A stretch of 64,000 bases of DNA, from assembly GCF_030814015.1 (NCBI RefSeq), contig NZ_JAUSUL010000001.1:1-64000 (forward strand), in the 5' to 3' direction. This stretch comes from Amorphus orientalis. GTDB taxonomy: Bacteria; Pseudomonadota; Alphaproteobacteria; Rhizobiales; Amorphaceae. This document shows, piece after piece, positions 43,307-52,381 of the stretch. The notes under the pieces are model-generated. The model saw nothing but the letters and a program-made list of their open reading frames with translations, was not told the DNA's origin and made no database searches. The position numbers and the translations under genes were made by a program. Position 1 is the first letter of the stretch; every line of letters begins with the position of its first letter.

Positions 43307-44311
43307 ATGGCAACGACCGAGATCAGGCCCGGACCTGTCCCGCTTGGTGCGTTTCCGCACTTTGCGAGCAGCGATCTCGACGAGGCGCGCAGCTTCGTCG
43401 CCCGGACCTTCTGCGATCACAGCCTCGGCCAGACCCGCGCTGACGAGCGCCTGGACGCCTGCCACAATCACGTACGCGGCCAGACCCTGTCCCTGAACTA
43501 CATCCGCTACGGCGCCGACGTTTCGATCGAGCCGGGCGAGCTGGGATCGTTCTACCTGATCCAGATTCCGATCCGCGGCGAGGCAACCATCCGGCACGGA
43601 GGGCAGAACCTCGAGGCCACGCCGCGGCGGGCCAGCCTGCTCAACGCCGACCGTCACACCGCCATGCGCTGGCATTCCGGCTGCGAGAAGATCCTGATCC
43701 AGATCGACAAGGCGGCCCTGACCGGCCTGGTCGAGACGCTGTCCGGTCACGCCCTGGCAGGTTCCGTCCTGTTCGATCCCGAGCTGGATTTCACGCGGCC
43801 CGGCATGGGCCTCTGGGGACGCCGGGTGCGCGCCCTGTTCCAGGCCGCCGACCGGGGCGAAGCGTTCACCGGTCCGGGCGATCCCTGGCAGCGGATGCGC
43901 GAGGAAGAGCTGATGGGCGCGCTGCTCGCTCTCCAGCCCAGCAACGTGCGCCACCTGATCGACACGCCCGGCGACCGGCTGCATCCGCGCCACGTCAAGC
44001 GCGCCCTCGCCTATATGCGGGCCAACCTGGACCAGCCGCTGTCCCTCGGCGATATCGCTGCGTCAGCCGGCGTGACGGGACGCACCCTGCAGCTCGCCTT
44101 TCGCGACGCCTTCGCCATGACGCCGCTCCAGGTGCTCAGGCGCGAGCGGCTGAAGCAGGTCAGGTCCGCGCTCCTGACGCGACCCCCGGAGACCCCGATC
44201 GCCGACATCGCCACCCGGTGGGGATTTTCGCACATGGGCCGGTTCTCCGACCTCTATCGCCGGGAATATGGCTGTCTGCCGAGCGAGACCCGGCCGCTGG
44301 ACCGGGCCTAG
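43307..44311 (+). CDS. AraC-family transcriptional regulator
   Basis: The 334-residue regulator has an N-terminal AraC-binding-like (cupin) sensor domain and two C-terminal helix-turn-helix motifs: L-S-L-G-D-I-A-A-S-A-G-V-T-G-R-T-L-Q and I-A-D-I-A-T-R-W-G-F-S-H-M-G-R-F. It diverges from the cupin/monooxygenase operon with a 138-nt spacer and is likely its activator. The ATG at 43307 was chosen at the start of the conserved region. Its TAG shares the palindrome CTAG with the stop of the convergent XRE-cupin gene. Confidence 0.92.
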   Translation: MATTEIRPGPVPLGAFPHFASSDLDEARSFVARTFCDHSLGQTRADERLDACHNHVRGQTLSLNYIRYGADVSIEPGELGSFYLIQIPIRGEATIRHGGQNLEATPRRASLLNADRHTAMRWHSGCEKILIQIDKAALTGLVETLSGHALAGSVLFDPELDFTRPGMGLWGRRVRALFQAADRGEAFTGPGDPWQRMREEELMGALLALQPSNVRHLIDTPGDRLHPRHVKRALAYMRANLDQPLSLGDIAASAGVTGRTLQLAFRDAFAMTPLQVLRRERLKQVRSALLTRPPETPIADIATRWGFSHMGRFSDLYRREYGCLPSETRPLDRA

Positions 44312-44913
44312 GGCGCGTCGACGTTGGCGCAGACGACAAGAATGCGGGCCGGCTCGGATCCGGCGGATGCGTACAGGTGGCCGCGATTGCTGTCGAAATA
44401 GACGCTGTCGCCGGCCTCGAGCACCAGCGGCGGCCGGTCTTCGAAGGTGACGGTCAGCCGGCCCTCCAGCACCATCACGAATTCCTCGCCGCTGTGGCTG
44501 ACGAACCGATCGAAGTTCATGCGTTCCGACGGCTGCAGGGTGCCCAGCATGGGCACCATCGCCTTGTTCCACACGTCGGCGAACAGCATTTCGTAGACGT
44601 AGTTTTCGGTCACATGTTCGGCGAACTCGCCGCTGCGGGCGACGGCGACCTGGCCCGGCTGGAACCGGCTGCCTTCTTCTGAGAAAAGCTCGGCGACGTC
44701 GACGCCGAGACCATCGGCAAGCTGAGCAAACCGGTCGTAGGTCAGCGCCATCAGACCGCGCTCGACTTTGGAAACCGTGGACACGGCGAGGCCGGAGCGG
44801 GCGGCCACCTCGACAAGAGTGAGCCCCTGGGCATGACGAAGCGCCCGCAGCCGCTCTCCCATGCGGACACGGCGGGCGTCCGCTACCGATTTCACGCTTG
44901 CCGTCTCAACCAT
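44308..44913 (-). CDS. XRE-family regulator with C-terminal cupin sensor
   Basis: The 201-residue protein has an N-terminal helix-turn-helix (G-L-T-L-V-E-V-A-A-R-S-G-L-A-V-S-T-V-S-K-V-E-R, about 30-55) and a C-terminal cupin (about 120-195, with F-V-S-H-S-G-E-E-F-V-M-V-L-E-G and G-D-S-V-Y-F-D-S). This is the PuuR-like layout, in which the cupin binds a small ligand and controls catabolic genes. It diverges from the oxidoreductase/TRAP/M81 operon, and two tandem palindromes between them are obvious binding sites. It likely represses both itself and the operon until a pathway compound binds. Confidence 0.93.
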   Translation of the reverse strand: MVETASVKSVADARRVRMGERLRALRHAQGLTLVEVAARSGLAVSTVSKVERGLMALTYDRFAQLADGLGVDVAELFSEEGSRFQPGQVAVARSGEFAEHVTENYVYEMLFADVWNKAMVPMLGTLQPSERMNFDRFVSHSGEEFVMVLEGRLTVTFEDRPPLVLEAGDSVYFDSNRGHLYASAGSEPARILVVCANVDAP

Positions 44914-44955
44914 CCTTCGGTTCTAGCGGGTGCGGGACCGGCCCGTCCATCACGA

Positions 44956-44992
44956 TTTTCCGATTGGAAAAATTCCTTTTCCGATCGGAAAA
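44956..44992. promoter_or_regulatory. Tandem 16-bp palindromic operators for the XRE-cupin regulator
   Basis: Site A, TTTTCCGATTGGAAAA (44956-44971), and site B, TTTTCCGATCGGAAAA (44977-44992), are near-perfect and perfect palindromes. Their centres are exactly 21 bp apart, two helical turns, so dimers would sit side by side on one face. They fill the 99-bp space between the regulator gene and the catabolic operon. Confidence 0.8.
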
Positions 44993-45012
44993 AGCTTTGT
45001 TAGGCTGATCGG

Positions 45013-46155
45013 ATGATTGAGCCGTCCAAGTCCGCCGATATCGCCGTGATCGGTGCCGGGATCGCCGGCGCTTCTGTTGCCGCCGAGCTGTCCGCGACGC
45101 AGCGCGTGGTGCTGATCGAGCGCGAGGGACAGCCCGGCTACCATACCACCGGCCGGTCCGCGGCGCTGTTCACGGAAACCTATGGTCCGCCGGCGATCCG
45201 GGCTTTGAGCCGGGCCTCGGCTCCGTTCTTCGATGCCCCGCCCGGGGGCTTTTCCGACCATCCCCTGCTCACGCCTCGCGGCGTCCTGATGATCGCCCGC
45301 AAGGACCAGCTCGCGAGCCTCGACCGTCTCATCGCGGAGGTGGCGCCGCTGGGCGACGTGCGCCGGCTGAGCGCCGAGGAGACCCGCGCCATGGCCCCGC
45401 TTCTGCGCGCCGACTATGTCGCGGCCGCGATGCACGAGCCGGGCGCCCGCGACATCGACGTCCATGCGCTTCATCACGGCTACCTGCGCTGGTTCCGCGC
45501 CCATGGCGGCGATCTCCTGACCGATGCGGACGTGCGGGCGCTGACACGGGACGGTGCCGGCTGGCGGATCGAGACCAGCCGCGGCGAGGTCCGGGCGGAC
45601 GTGGTCGTCAATGCGTCCGGCGCCTGGGCCGATCAGATCGCCGGGCTCGCCGGGGCCGCGCCGGTCGGCCTCGTCCCGAAGCGGCGCACCGCCCTGACCG
45701 TCGCCGCACCGGAGGGCTCCGACCCCAATCCCTGGCCGATGGTGGTGGACGTCGACGAGGACTTCTACCTTAAGCCCGACGCCGGCCGCCTCCTGATTTC
45801 GCCGGCCGACGAGACACCGTCGCCGCCCTGCGACGCCCAGCCCGACGAATACGATGTCGCCCTGTGCGTCGACCGCGTCGAGACCGCGTTCGATCTGTCT
45901 GTCCGGCGCATCGAGAGCCGATGGGCGGGGCTCAGGAGCTTCGTCGCCGACAAGACGCCGGTGGTGGGCTTCGATCCGCACGTACCGGGCTTTTTCTGGC
46001 TCGCCGGTCAGGGCGGATACGGCATCCAGTCGGCCCCTGCCCTGGCCCGGCTTGCCGCTTCGGTGCTGCAGGGGCGGCCCATCCCCGCCGACATCGCCGA
46101 TCAGGGCGTCACCGAGGCCGACCTGCGGCCCGAACGGCTGGACCTGGCGGCATGA
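45013..46155 (+). CDS. FAD-dependent amino-acid oxidoreductase (DAO family)
   Basis: The 380-residue enzyme has an N-terminal FAD-binding motif V-I-G-A-G-I-A-G-A-S, R-S-A-A-L-F-T-E-T near residue 47, and the C-terminal G-F-F-W-L-A-G-Q-G-G-Y-G-I-Q, all typical of the DadA/glycine oxidase DAO fold. Members oxidise D-amino acids, N-methyl amino acids or similar amines. It is first in a tight operon (the next start overlaps its stop by 4 nt) under the tandem operators. Substrate is inferred only to be an amine or imino acid. Confidence 0.92.
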   Translation: MIEPSKSADIAVIGAGIAGASVAAELSATQRVVLIEREGQPGYHTTGRSAALFTETYGPPAIRALSRASAPFFDAPPGGFSDHPLLTPRGVLMIARKDQLASLDRLIAEVAPLGDVRRLSAEETRAMAPLLRADYVAAAMHEPGARDIDVHALHHGYLRWFRAHGGDLLTDADVRALTRDGAGWRIETSRGEVRADVVVNASGAWADQIAGLAGAAPVGLVPKRRTALTVAAPEGSDPNPWPMVVDVDEDFYLKPDAGRLLISPADETPSPPCDAQPDEYDVALCVDRVETAFDLSVRRIESRWAGLRSFVADKTPVVGFDPHVPGFFWLAGQGGYGIQSAPALARLAASVLQGRPIPADIADQGVTEADLRPERLDLAA

Positions 46156-47441
46156 TCGCGCTGGTCCCGGTCGCGGCGGTCGTCTTTCTCGCCTCGGGAC
46201 TGGCGATCGCCTACGTGATCGGCGGCTCTGCCGTGCTTGCCTTCCTGGCGGTGGAGAAGGGGCGCTATCTCGCGATCCTGCCGCAGCAGATCTTCTCCAA
46301 GATCGACGTCTTCGCGCTGATGGCGATGCCGCTGTTCATCCTGGCCGGCGAGATCATGAACCGGGGCGGCGTGACCCGCGCCCTGATCGACCTGTCGATG
46401 GCGCTGGTCGGCCGGCTGCGGGGCGGTCTCGGCCACGTCAACATCATGACCAGCGTCTTCTTCGCCGGCATTTCCGGGTCGGCCGTCGCCGATGCCGCAG
46501 CCCTCTCCAACACGCTGGTGCCGGCCATGCGCGAGCGCGGCTATTCCGACACCTATGCCAGCGCCATCACCGCGGCCTCCTCGATCATCGGACCCATCGT
46601 GCCGCCGTCGATCATCCTGATCTTCTACGGCGCGCTGATGCAGACCTCGGTGACCGCGCTCTTTCTCGCCGGCATCCTGCCCGGGCTGCTGCTGGCGTGC
46701 GCCCTGTTCGCCGTGAACGCGTTCTTTGCCTGGAAGGACAACCACCCGCGCATGGAGGCCCACGAGGCGCCGCCGCTCGGCCGCACGGTCCTGCGGTCCG
46801 CGCCGGCGCTGCTCCTGCCGCTGATCATCGTCGGCGGCATCGTGCTGGGCTGGATGACGCCGACGGAGGCCGCCGCCGTCGCCGTGTTCGTCGCCCTCGC
46901 CGCGACACGGGCCTATGACGGGCTGTCGTTTCCGGAACTCGCCGCGGGACTGCGGCGCACGGTGACCCTGTCCGGTTCGATCTTCATGATCATCACCGCG
47001 GTCGCCGCCCTCGGCTATCTCGGCGCGCTGGAACGTCTGCCCCAGGCGATCTCGTCCGGCGTGACCGAGCTTGGGCTCGGGCCGGTCGAGTACATGCTCC
47101 TGATCAATGTGCTCTTCATCCTGGCCGGAATGGTGCTCGACGTGCCGGTGGCGCTGGCGCTTCTGGTCCCGCTGCTTGCGCCGGTCGCGCTCGAACAGGG
47201 GGCCGATCCGGTCCATCTCGGCATCGTGCTCTGCTTCAATCTGTGCATCGGGCTGGTCTCGCCGCCGCTCGGCGGTTGTCTGCTCGTGGTCGCAGCGGTG
47301 ACGAAGACCAGCTACTGGCGCCTGGCCCGCGCCGTGCTGCCCTTCGTCCTGGTGGAGATCGTGGTGCTCGGTGTGTTGATCGCGGTGCCGGAGATCAGTC
47401 TCGCGATACCGCGGGCGTTCGGAGTTATCGGCGGCGGATGA
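46152..47441 (+). CDS. TRAP transporter large permease (DctM)
   Basis: The 429-residue protein has about twelve helices and DctM traits: M-A-M-P-L-F-I-L-A-G-E-I-M-N-R-G-G, F-F-A-G-I-S-G-S-A-V-A-D and P-P-S-I-I-L-I-F-Y-G. It uses a sodium or proton gradient to import an organic anion or zwitterion delivered by the binding protein. Its ATG overlaps the oxidoreductase stop. Here DctM comes before the binding protein and the small permease, the reverse of the usual P-Q-M order. Confidence 0.95.
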   Translation: MIALVPVAAVVFLASGLAIAYVIGGSAVLAFLAVEKGRYLAILPQQIFSKIDVFALMAMPLFILAGEIMNRGGVTRALIDLSMALVGRLRGGLGHVNIMTSVFFAGISGSAVADAAALSNTLVPAMRERGYSDTYASAITAASSIIGPIVPPSIILIFYGALMQTSVTALFLAGILPGLLLACALFAVNAFFAWKDNHPRMEAHEAPPLGRTVLRSAPALLLPLIIVGGIVLGWMTPTEAAAVAVFVALAATRAYDGLSFPELAAGLRRTVTLSGSIFMIITAVAALGYLGALERLPQAISSGVTELGLGPVEYMLLINVLFILAGMVLDVPVALALLVPLLAPVALEQGADPVHLGIVLCFNLCIGLVSPPLGGCLLVVAAVTKTSYWRLARAVLPFVLVEIVVLGVLIAVPEISLAIPRAFGVIGGG

Positions 47442-47492
47442 GGAGCCGCCGCCGGACCGATCATAAAAACCAAGGGGAACAGGAGAACCAAC

Positions 47493-48470
47493 ATGCAGAT
47501 GACCCGTCTTGCCGCCGCGGCGGCCCTTGCCGCCGCCCTCTCGGCGTCCGGCCCGGCCTTCGCCCAGATCAAGGTCGCCCTGGACAGTCCGCCCAGCGTG
47601 GAGGAGTCCGGCAGCTACGCCTGGGCGAACGCCTTCACGACATATCTGAACGCCAACGGCCTGGAGGCCGAGGAATACGAGCGCGGTGCGCTCGGTGGCG
47701 ACGACGAACTGTTTGACCAGGTCTCCCAGGGGCTCCTGGAGGTGTCGATGTCGCCGCTCGGCATCACGACCTCCGTCGACGATCTCATCTACGGCCTGCG
47801 CCTTCCCTACTTCTTCGAAAGCATGGAGGAGGTCGACCGCGCGCTCTACGAGGGCGGCATGCTGGAGAAGATCAACGAGAAGCTGACGCCCAGCGGCGTG
47901 CGCGTGCTGGCCGTCGATACGGTCGGTCAGCCGGTCGGCATCTTCAACACCAAGCATCCCGTCAATCAGATGTCGGACATGTCGGACCTGCGCATGCGCG
48001 CGCTCGATGAGAGCCAGATCGAGCTCTACAAGGCCTGGGGCACGACCGGCACGATCGTCAGCTGGGCGGAGGTGCCGAACGCGCTTCAGACGGGTGTCGC
48101 CGACGGCTATCTGAACCCGCCGATCGTGCCGCTGCTGTTCGGCCACACCGACTTCATCAAGTACTTCACCGACGCGAAGATCTCGCCCTCGCTGCGCGTC
48201 GCGATCGCCTCTGAGGACTGGTACCAGGGGCTGTCCGACGCCGACCGCAAGACCGTCGATGCCGCCGTCGAGGCGGCCAACAAGGCCAACCGGGACTGGC
48301 TGAAGCAGCAGGGCGGCACCTTCGACCGGCTGAAGGAGGCCGGCGTTGAGATCACCGAGCTGTCGCCGGAGGCCCGGGAAGCGTTCGAAAAGGCGTCCGC
48401 CACGACCTATGACAGCGGGCTGTTGACCGCCGAACAGGTCGAAATGTGGAAAGCCGCGAAGGGCGAGTGA
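47493..48470 (+). CDS. TRAP transporter substrate-binding protein (DctP)
   Basis: The 325-residue periplasmic protein has a signal peptide (M-Q-M-T-R-L-A-A-A ... A-F-A-Q) and the DctP fold, with the conserved L-R-M-R-A-L-D-E-S region that holds the ligand carboxylate through its arginine, followed by W-G-T-T-G-T-I-V-S-W-A-E-V-P-N-A-L-Q-T-G. A single carboxylate-bearing ligand is therefore likely. AAGGGGAACAGGAG precedes the ATG. It serves the adjacent permeases. Confidence 0.94.
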   Translation: MQMTRLAAAAALAAALSASGPAFAQIKVALDSPPSVEESGSYAWANAFTTYLNANGLEAEEYERGALGGDDELFDQVSQGLLEVSMSPLGITTSVDDLIYGLRLPYFFESMEEVDRALYEGGMLEKINEKLTPSGVRVLAVDTVGQPVGIFNTKHPVNQMSDMSDLRMRALDESQIELYKAWGTTGTIVSWAEVPNALQTGVADGYLNPPIVPLLFGHTDFIKYFTDAKISPSLRVAIASEDWYQGLSDADRKTVDAAVEAANKANRDWLKQQGGTFDRLKEAGVEITELSPEAREAFEKASATTYDSGLLTAEQVEMWKAAKGE

Positions 48471-49027
48471 GGCGCGTGCGGGCGGTCGCCACTCTCACCC
48501 GTCTCTCCGACGGTCTCAATCGGCTGGCGCTGATCGGGGCCGTGCTCGCACTCGTCGTGATGGCGGGGTCGGCGGGCTATCAGGTGATCGCCCGTTACAT
48601 CTTTGATTCGCCGCCGATCTGGACCGAGGAGCTGGCGCGAAGGGCCATGGTGTGGGCCGGCATGCTGGGGGCCTCGGTCGCCTTCCACGAGCGGTCGGAT
48701 CCGACGCTGTTTCCAGGGCTGGCCCGAACCGTCGGCAATCTCGGCCGGCTTCTGGCGGTGATCCGGGGTGTCGGCGTCACCGTCTTCGCGCTGCCGGTGC
48801 TCTACTATTCGCTGTTCGGACCGAACTGGACCCTTGCCCGCGGCTTTCTCGGGCGCAGCCTCGGCCGCGAGGCGGAAATGCTCGCCGTGCCGATGATCTG
48901 GTTCACCGCGGCGGTGCCCGCGGCTTTCCTGATCATCCTGGTCCACCTCGCCGCCTCCCTCACTCAGTATCTTGTAACCGGTGCCCCGCCCGACGAGCGG
49001 CACCATGCCGAAGACGAGCCCGCATGA
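48467..49027 (+). CDS. TRAP transporter small permease (DctQ)
   Basis: The 186-residue protein has four membrane helices and the DctQ features R-Y-I-F-D-S-P-P-I-W-T-E-E-L-A-R near residue 45. DctQ couples the large permease to the binding protein. The GTG at 48467 overlaps the DctP stop (GTGA); a second GTG at 48476 is also possible. Its stop overlaps the M81 gene start. Confidence 0.92.
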   Translation: MRRVRAVATLTRLSDGLNRLALIGAVLALVVMAGSAGYQVIARYIFDSPPIWTEELARRAMVWAGMLGASVAFHERSDPTLFPGLARTVGNLGRLLAVIRGVGVTVFALPVLYYSLFGPNWTLARGFLGRSLGREAEMLAVPMIWFTAAVPAAFLIILVHLAASLTQYLVTGAPPDERHHAEDEPA

Positions 49028-50478
49028 AGATTTTTCTCGCCAGCGTCTCCACCGAGACGAATTCGTTCTCGCCGTTGCCGACCGGTCACCTGAGCTTCGA
49101 GGAGGGAGCGATCGCCCATGGGGATGCCTCCCGGCACCCGGTCCAGTACTGGTCGGCCCAGATGAAGATCTGGCGGGATGCGGCCGAGGCCAAGGGATGG
49201 GAGGTCGTCGAAAGCCTGACCGCCCACGCCCAGCCGGCCGGGCCGACGGTGCAATCCGTCTACGAGGCCTTCCGCGAGGAGATCCTGACCGACCTGAAGG
49301 CCGCGCTGCCGGTGGACGTGATCCTGCTGTCGCTGCACGGGGCGATGATCGCGACCCGCACCGACGACTGCGAGGGCGACCTGATCGCCCACTGCCGTGA
49401 GGTGGCCGGACCGGACACGGTGATCGGCGGTCTGCTCGATCCCCACAGCCACCTGACCGAGGCCATGGTCGAGAAGGCCACGCTTCTGGTGGCCTACAAG
49501 GAATATCCGCACGTCGACATTCCCGATCGGGCCGACGACCTGTTCCGACTTGCCGCCGACGCCGCCGAAGGCCGGACGCACCCGGTCATGCGCGATTTCG
49601 ACTGCCGCATGATCCACGCGCTGCACACGCCCTTCGAACCCATGCGGGGGTTCGTCGACACCCTGCTCGATCGCGAGACGGAAGACGGCATCCTGTCGCT
49701 CTCGCTGATCCACGGCTTTCCGTGGGGCGACCACCCGCGCGGCGGGGCGCGGATGCTGGCCACCACCGACGGCGATCCGGAGAAGGCGGCCACTCTTGCC
49801 GAGGAACTCGGCCGCCACCTCTTCTCGCTGCGGACCGAGATCGCGCGGCCGTACCCGGACATCGCGGGGGCGCTCGACCGGGTGGAGGCGGCGACCGCGG
49901 GACCGGTGGTGCTGGCCGATACCGCCGACAACGCCGGCGGCGGCGCGCCGAGCGACGCGACCTTCCTGCTGCGCGCCATTCTGGAGCGCGGGATGACCGG
50001 CATCGCGACCGGCGTCTACTGGGACCCGGTGGCGGTGCGCATCTGCCGGGAAGCGGGCGAGGGGGCGACGCTGATGCTGCGCCTCGGCGGCAAGTGCGGT
50101 CCCATGTCGGGCGACCCGCTCGACCTGGAGGTGACGGTGAAGAAGCTCGCCAGCGGGCTGACCCAGCGCTTCGGCAAGCTGGAGTCCGCGCTCGGCGAAA
50201 CGGTCTGGCTCGAATGCCGGGGCGTCGACATCGTGATCAACGACAACCGCACCCAGACCTTCCATCCTCAGGCCTTCGAAGGTCTCGGCATCGATCTATC
50301 GACGCGCAAGGCGGTCTGCGTGAAGTCGTCCCAGCACTTCTATGCGGGCTTCGAGCCGATCGCCTCGGAGGTGATCCACGTGGCGACGCCGGGCGCGATC
50401 ACCCCGGACTATGCCAACATCCCCTACACACGGCGCGCGCCGACCTACTGGCCCAAAGTGGAGAACCCGTTCGCATGA
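49024..50478 (+). CDS. M81-family (MlrC-like) metallopeptidase
   Basis: The 484-residue cytosolic protein belongs to the family of MlrC, the enzyme that finishes linearised microcystin breakdown in Sphingomonas. Likely zinc ligands are the acidic and histidine residues of S-T-E-T-N-S-F-S-P, L-L-D-P-H-S-H and E-Y-P-H-V-D; the second domain carries D-T-A-D-N-A-G-G-G-A-P-S-D. MlrC-like proteins are widespread in bacteria that never meet microcystin and probably cleave other peptides or amides. It sits mid-operon with a TRAP importer and an OCD-family enzyme, so its substrate is probably the imported compound. Confidence 0.92.
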   Translation: MKIFLASVSTETNSFSPLPTGHLSFEEGAIAHGDASRHPVQYWSAQMKIWRDAAEAKGWEVVESLTAHAQPAGPTVQSVYEAFREEILTDLKAALPVDVILLSLHGAMIATRTDDCEGDLIAHCREVAGPDTVIGGLLDPHSHLTEAMVEKATLLVAYKEYPHVDIPDRADDLFRLAADAAEGRTHPVMRDFDCRMIHALHTPFEPMRGFVDTLLDRETEDGILSLSLIHGFPWGDHPRGGARMLATTDGDPEKAATLAEELGRHLFSLRTEIARPYPDIAGALDRVEAATAGPVVLADTADNAGGGAPSDATFLLRAILERGMTGIATGVYWDPVAVRICREAGEGATLMLRLGGKCGPMSGDPLDLEVTVKKLASGLTQRFGKLESALGETVWLECRGVDIVINDNRTQTFHPQAFEGLGIDLSTRKAVCVKSSQHFYAGFEPIASEVIHVATPGAITPDYANIPYTRRAPTYWPKVENPFA

Positions 50479-51329
50479 CCAATTCGCTGATCGCCGATCG
50501 CGACGCGTTTTCCCGCGAGCATCCCGAAGCCCGCGACGATCTCAACGGACGCGACTGGGGTGTTCTGGAGGTTGGAGACAGGGGTCCGGCGCTCCTGCTC
50601 GTGCCCGGCACCCTTGGCCGGGGCGACATCTTCTGGCAGCAGATGCGCGCGCTGATGGACCGGGTCCGGATCGTTGCCGTGAGCTATCCGGCAACCGGCG
50701 GTGTCGACGAGTGGGCCGACGATCTGGCCACGCTCCTGGACCGGCGCGGGATCGACCGCGCCACCGTGCTCGGCTCGTCGCTCGGCGGTCTGCTCGTCCA
50801 GTTTCTCGCGGCACGCCATCCCGACAAGGTCGAGCGGCTGTTGCCGGCGAACACGCTGGTGTCCACCGATGCCGCCCGCTCTCGGCCGCCCTACACGTCG
50901 GATCTCGACACCGCGCCCATCGAGGAACTGCGCGCCGGGTTCGCGATCGGCCTCGGCCAGTGGGGCGCCACTCATCCCGAGCAGGCGGACCTGGTGGAGC
51001 TGCTCCTCGGCGAGGTGTCGGGCCGCATCTCGGAGCCGGAACTCAGATCCCGGCTGAAGGGCATCAAGACCGCGCCGCCGCGGCCTGATCTCCCGTTTCC
51101 AAAGGACCGGATCGCGACGATCGAGGGCGACGACGATCCGCTGATCACCGCCGAGATACGGGAAGAGGCGCGCGCGCTGCTGCAGCCGGGGACTGCCTAC
51201 CACTTCAGCTGGGGCGGTCATTTCCCCTATGTCGTGCGGCCTGACCTCTACGTGTCGCTTCTGGAAACCGAACTCGGCCTGCCGCTGACCGGCGAGGCCT
51301 GGGGCGAGGGAGCGGTGCGGGTCAAATGA
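50475..51329 (+). CDS. Alpha/beta hydrolase
   Basis: The 284-residue protein has the nucleophile elbow G-S-S-L-G-G near residue 100, an oxyanion region L-V-P-G-T-L-G-R-G, a late acidic stretch I-E-G-D-D-D-P-L-I and the catalytic histidine in W-G-G-H-F-P-Y. The family includes esterases, amidases and C-C hydrolases; the exact reaction is not predictable. It overlaps both neighbours by 4 nt, so it is part of the same pathway. Confidence 0.9.
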   Translation: MTNSLIADRDAFSREHPEARDDLNGRDWGVLEVGDRGPALLLVPGTLGRGDIFWQQMRALMDRVRIVAVSYPATGGVDEWADDLATLLDRRGIDRATVLGSSLGGLLVQFLAARHPDKVERLLPANTLVSTDAARSRPPYTSDLDTAPIEELRAGFAIGLGQWGATHPEQADLVELLLGEVSGRISEPELRSRLKGIKTAPPRPDLPFPKDRIATIEGDDDPLITAEIREEARALLQPGTAYHFSWGGHFPYVVRPDLYVSLLETELGLPLTGEAWGEGAVRVK

Positions 51330-52306
51330 TCGTTCTTTCCGAAACCGATATCGCCGGCCTGCTGCCCATGACCGCGGCGATCGACATCGTCGCGGACGCG
51401 ATGATCACGGTCTCCAACGGCGGCGCGACCTTGCCGCTGCGCACGATCATGCCCGTCGGCGGGGCGAACAAGCTCGGCATGATGCCCGGCGCGATGACCG
51501 ATCCCGCCACCTACGGCATCAAGCTCGTCTGCCTGTTTCCCGACAATCCCGCCTCGGGCTACTCCTCGCATCAAGGCGCCATGGTCCTGTTCGAGCCGGA
51601 GCACGGGGCGGCCGTCGCGATGATGAACGCGGGGCATCTGACCGCCGTGCGCACCGCCGCCGCAAGCGGCGTGGCCACGCGGGCGCTCGCCCGCGCCGAC
51701 GCCTCGGTGCTGGCAATCGTCGGAACCGGCGAGCAGGCGGTCCATCATCTCGATGCCATGGCCGCCGTCCGGCCGATCCGCGAGGTCCGCGTCGTGGGCC
51801 GCCGGGCGGAGCGTGCCGAGGCGTTCGTGGCCGAGGCCCGCGCCCGCCATCCGGCACTGGCGTTTTCCGCCGGGACCGACGTCCGGGCCGCGGTCGACGG
51901 CGCCCACATCGTCTGCACGGTGACCTCCTCGGAGACGCCGGTCCTGTTCGGCGACTGGATCGGGCCCGGCACCCACGTCAACGCGGTCGGCGCCTCGGTA
52001 CCGGTGAAGACGGAAATCGACACGGCGCTCGCCGCCAAGTCCGCGCTCTTTGCCGACTATCGCCCCTCGCTGTTCGCCCAGGCGGGCGAGGTGATCGAGG
52101 CCATCAAGACCGGTCTGTTCGGCGAGGACCATGTGCGGGCCGAGATCGGGGAAGTTCTGGCCGGCACGGCGCCCGGCCGCACGGGCGACGACGAGATCAC
52201 CCTCTACCGCTCGCTCGGGATCGCGGCCCAGGATCTCGCCTGTGCCGACTTCTGCTACCGCCAGGCGCAGGCGCGGGGCATCGGCGTCGAGGCCCCTCTG
52301 GACTGA
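51326..52306 (+). CDS. Ornithine cyclodeaminase / mu-crystallin family protein
   Basis: The 326-residue protein has the OCD layout: an N-terminal L-P-L-R-T-I-M-P region, the conserved K-L-V-C-L-F-P-D-N-P and a Rossmann motif I-V-G-T-G-E-Q-A near residue 130. Members use NAD(H) to deaminate or cyclise amino acids or reduce imines; EutC-like members act in ectoine breakdown. The substrate here is unknown. It is the last gene of the operon, overlapping the hydrolase stop by 4 nt. Confidence 0.93.
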   Translation: MIVLSETDIAGLLPMTAAIDIVADAMITVSNGGATLPLRTIMPVGGANKLGMMPGAMTDPATYGIKLVCLFPDNPASGYSSHQGAMVLFEPEHGAAVAMMNAGHLTAVRTAAASGVATRALARADASVLAIVGTGEQAVHHLDAMAAVRPIREVRVVGRRAERAEAFVAEARARHPALAFSAGTDVRAAVDGAHIVCTVTSSETPVLFGDWIGPGTHVNAVGASVPVKTEIDTALAAKSALFADYRPSLFAQAGEVIEAIKTGLFGEDHVRAEIGEVLAGTAPGRTGDDEITLYRSLGIAAQDLACADFCYRQAQARGIGVEAPLD

Positions 52307-52315
52307 GGGACCGCT

Positions 52316-52353
52316 CGTCGGGCCGATCCGCGCGGACCGTTGCCGGCCCGACG
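52316..52353. terminator. Hairpin between the two convergent TRAP operons
   Basis: A 10-bp stem (CGTCGGGCCG at 52316-52325 with its complement at 52344-52353) encloses a loop with an inner TCCGCGCGGA palindrome. It lies in the 75-nt convergent gap. There is no U-tract, so efficiency is uncertain. Confidence 0.45.
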
Positions 52354-52381
52354 GATCCGGTTCCGGTGAACGGGAAAGGCT

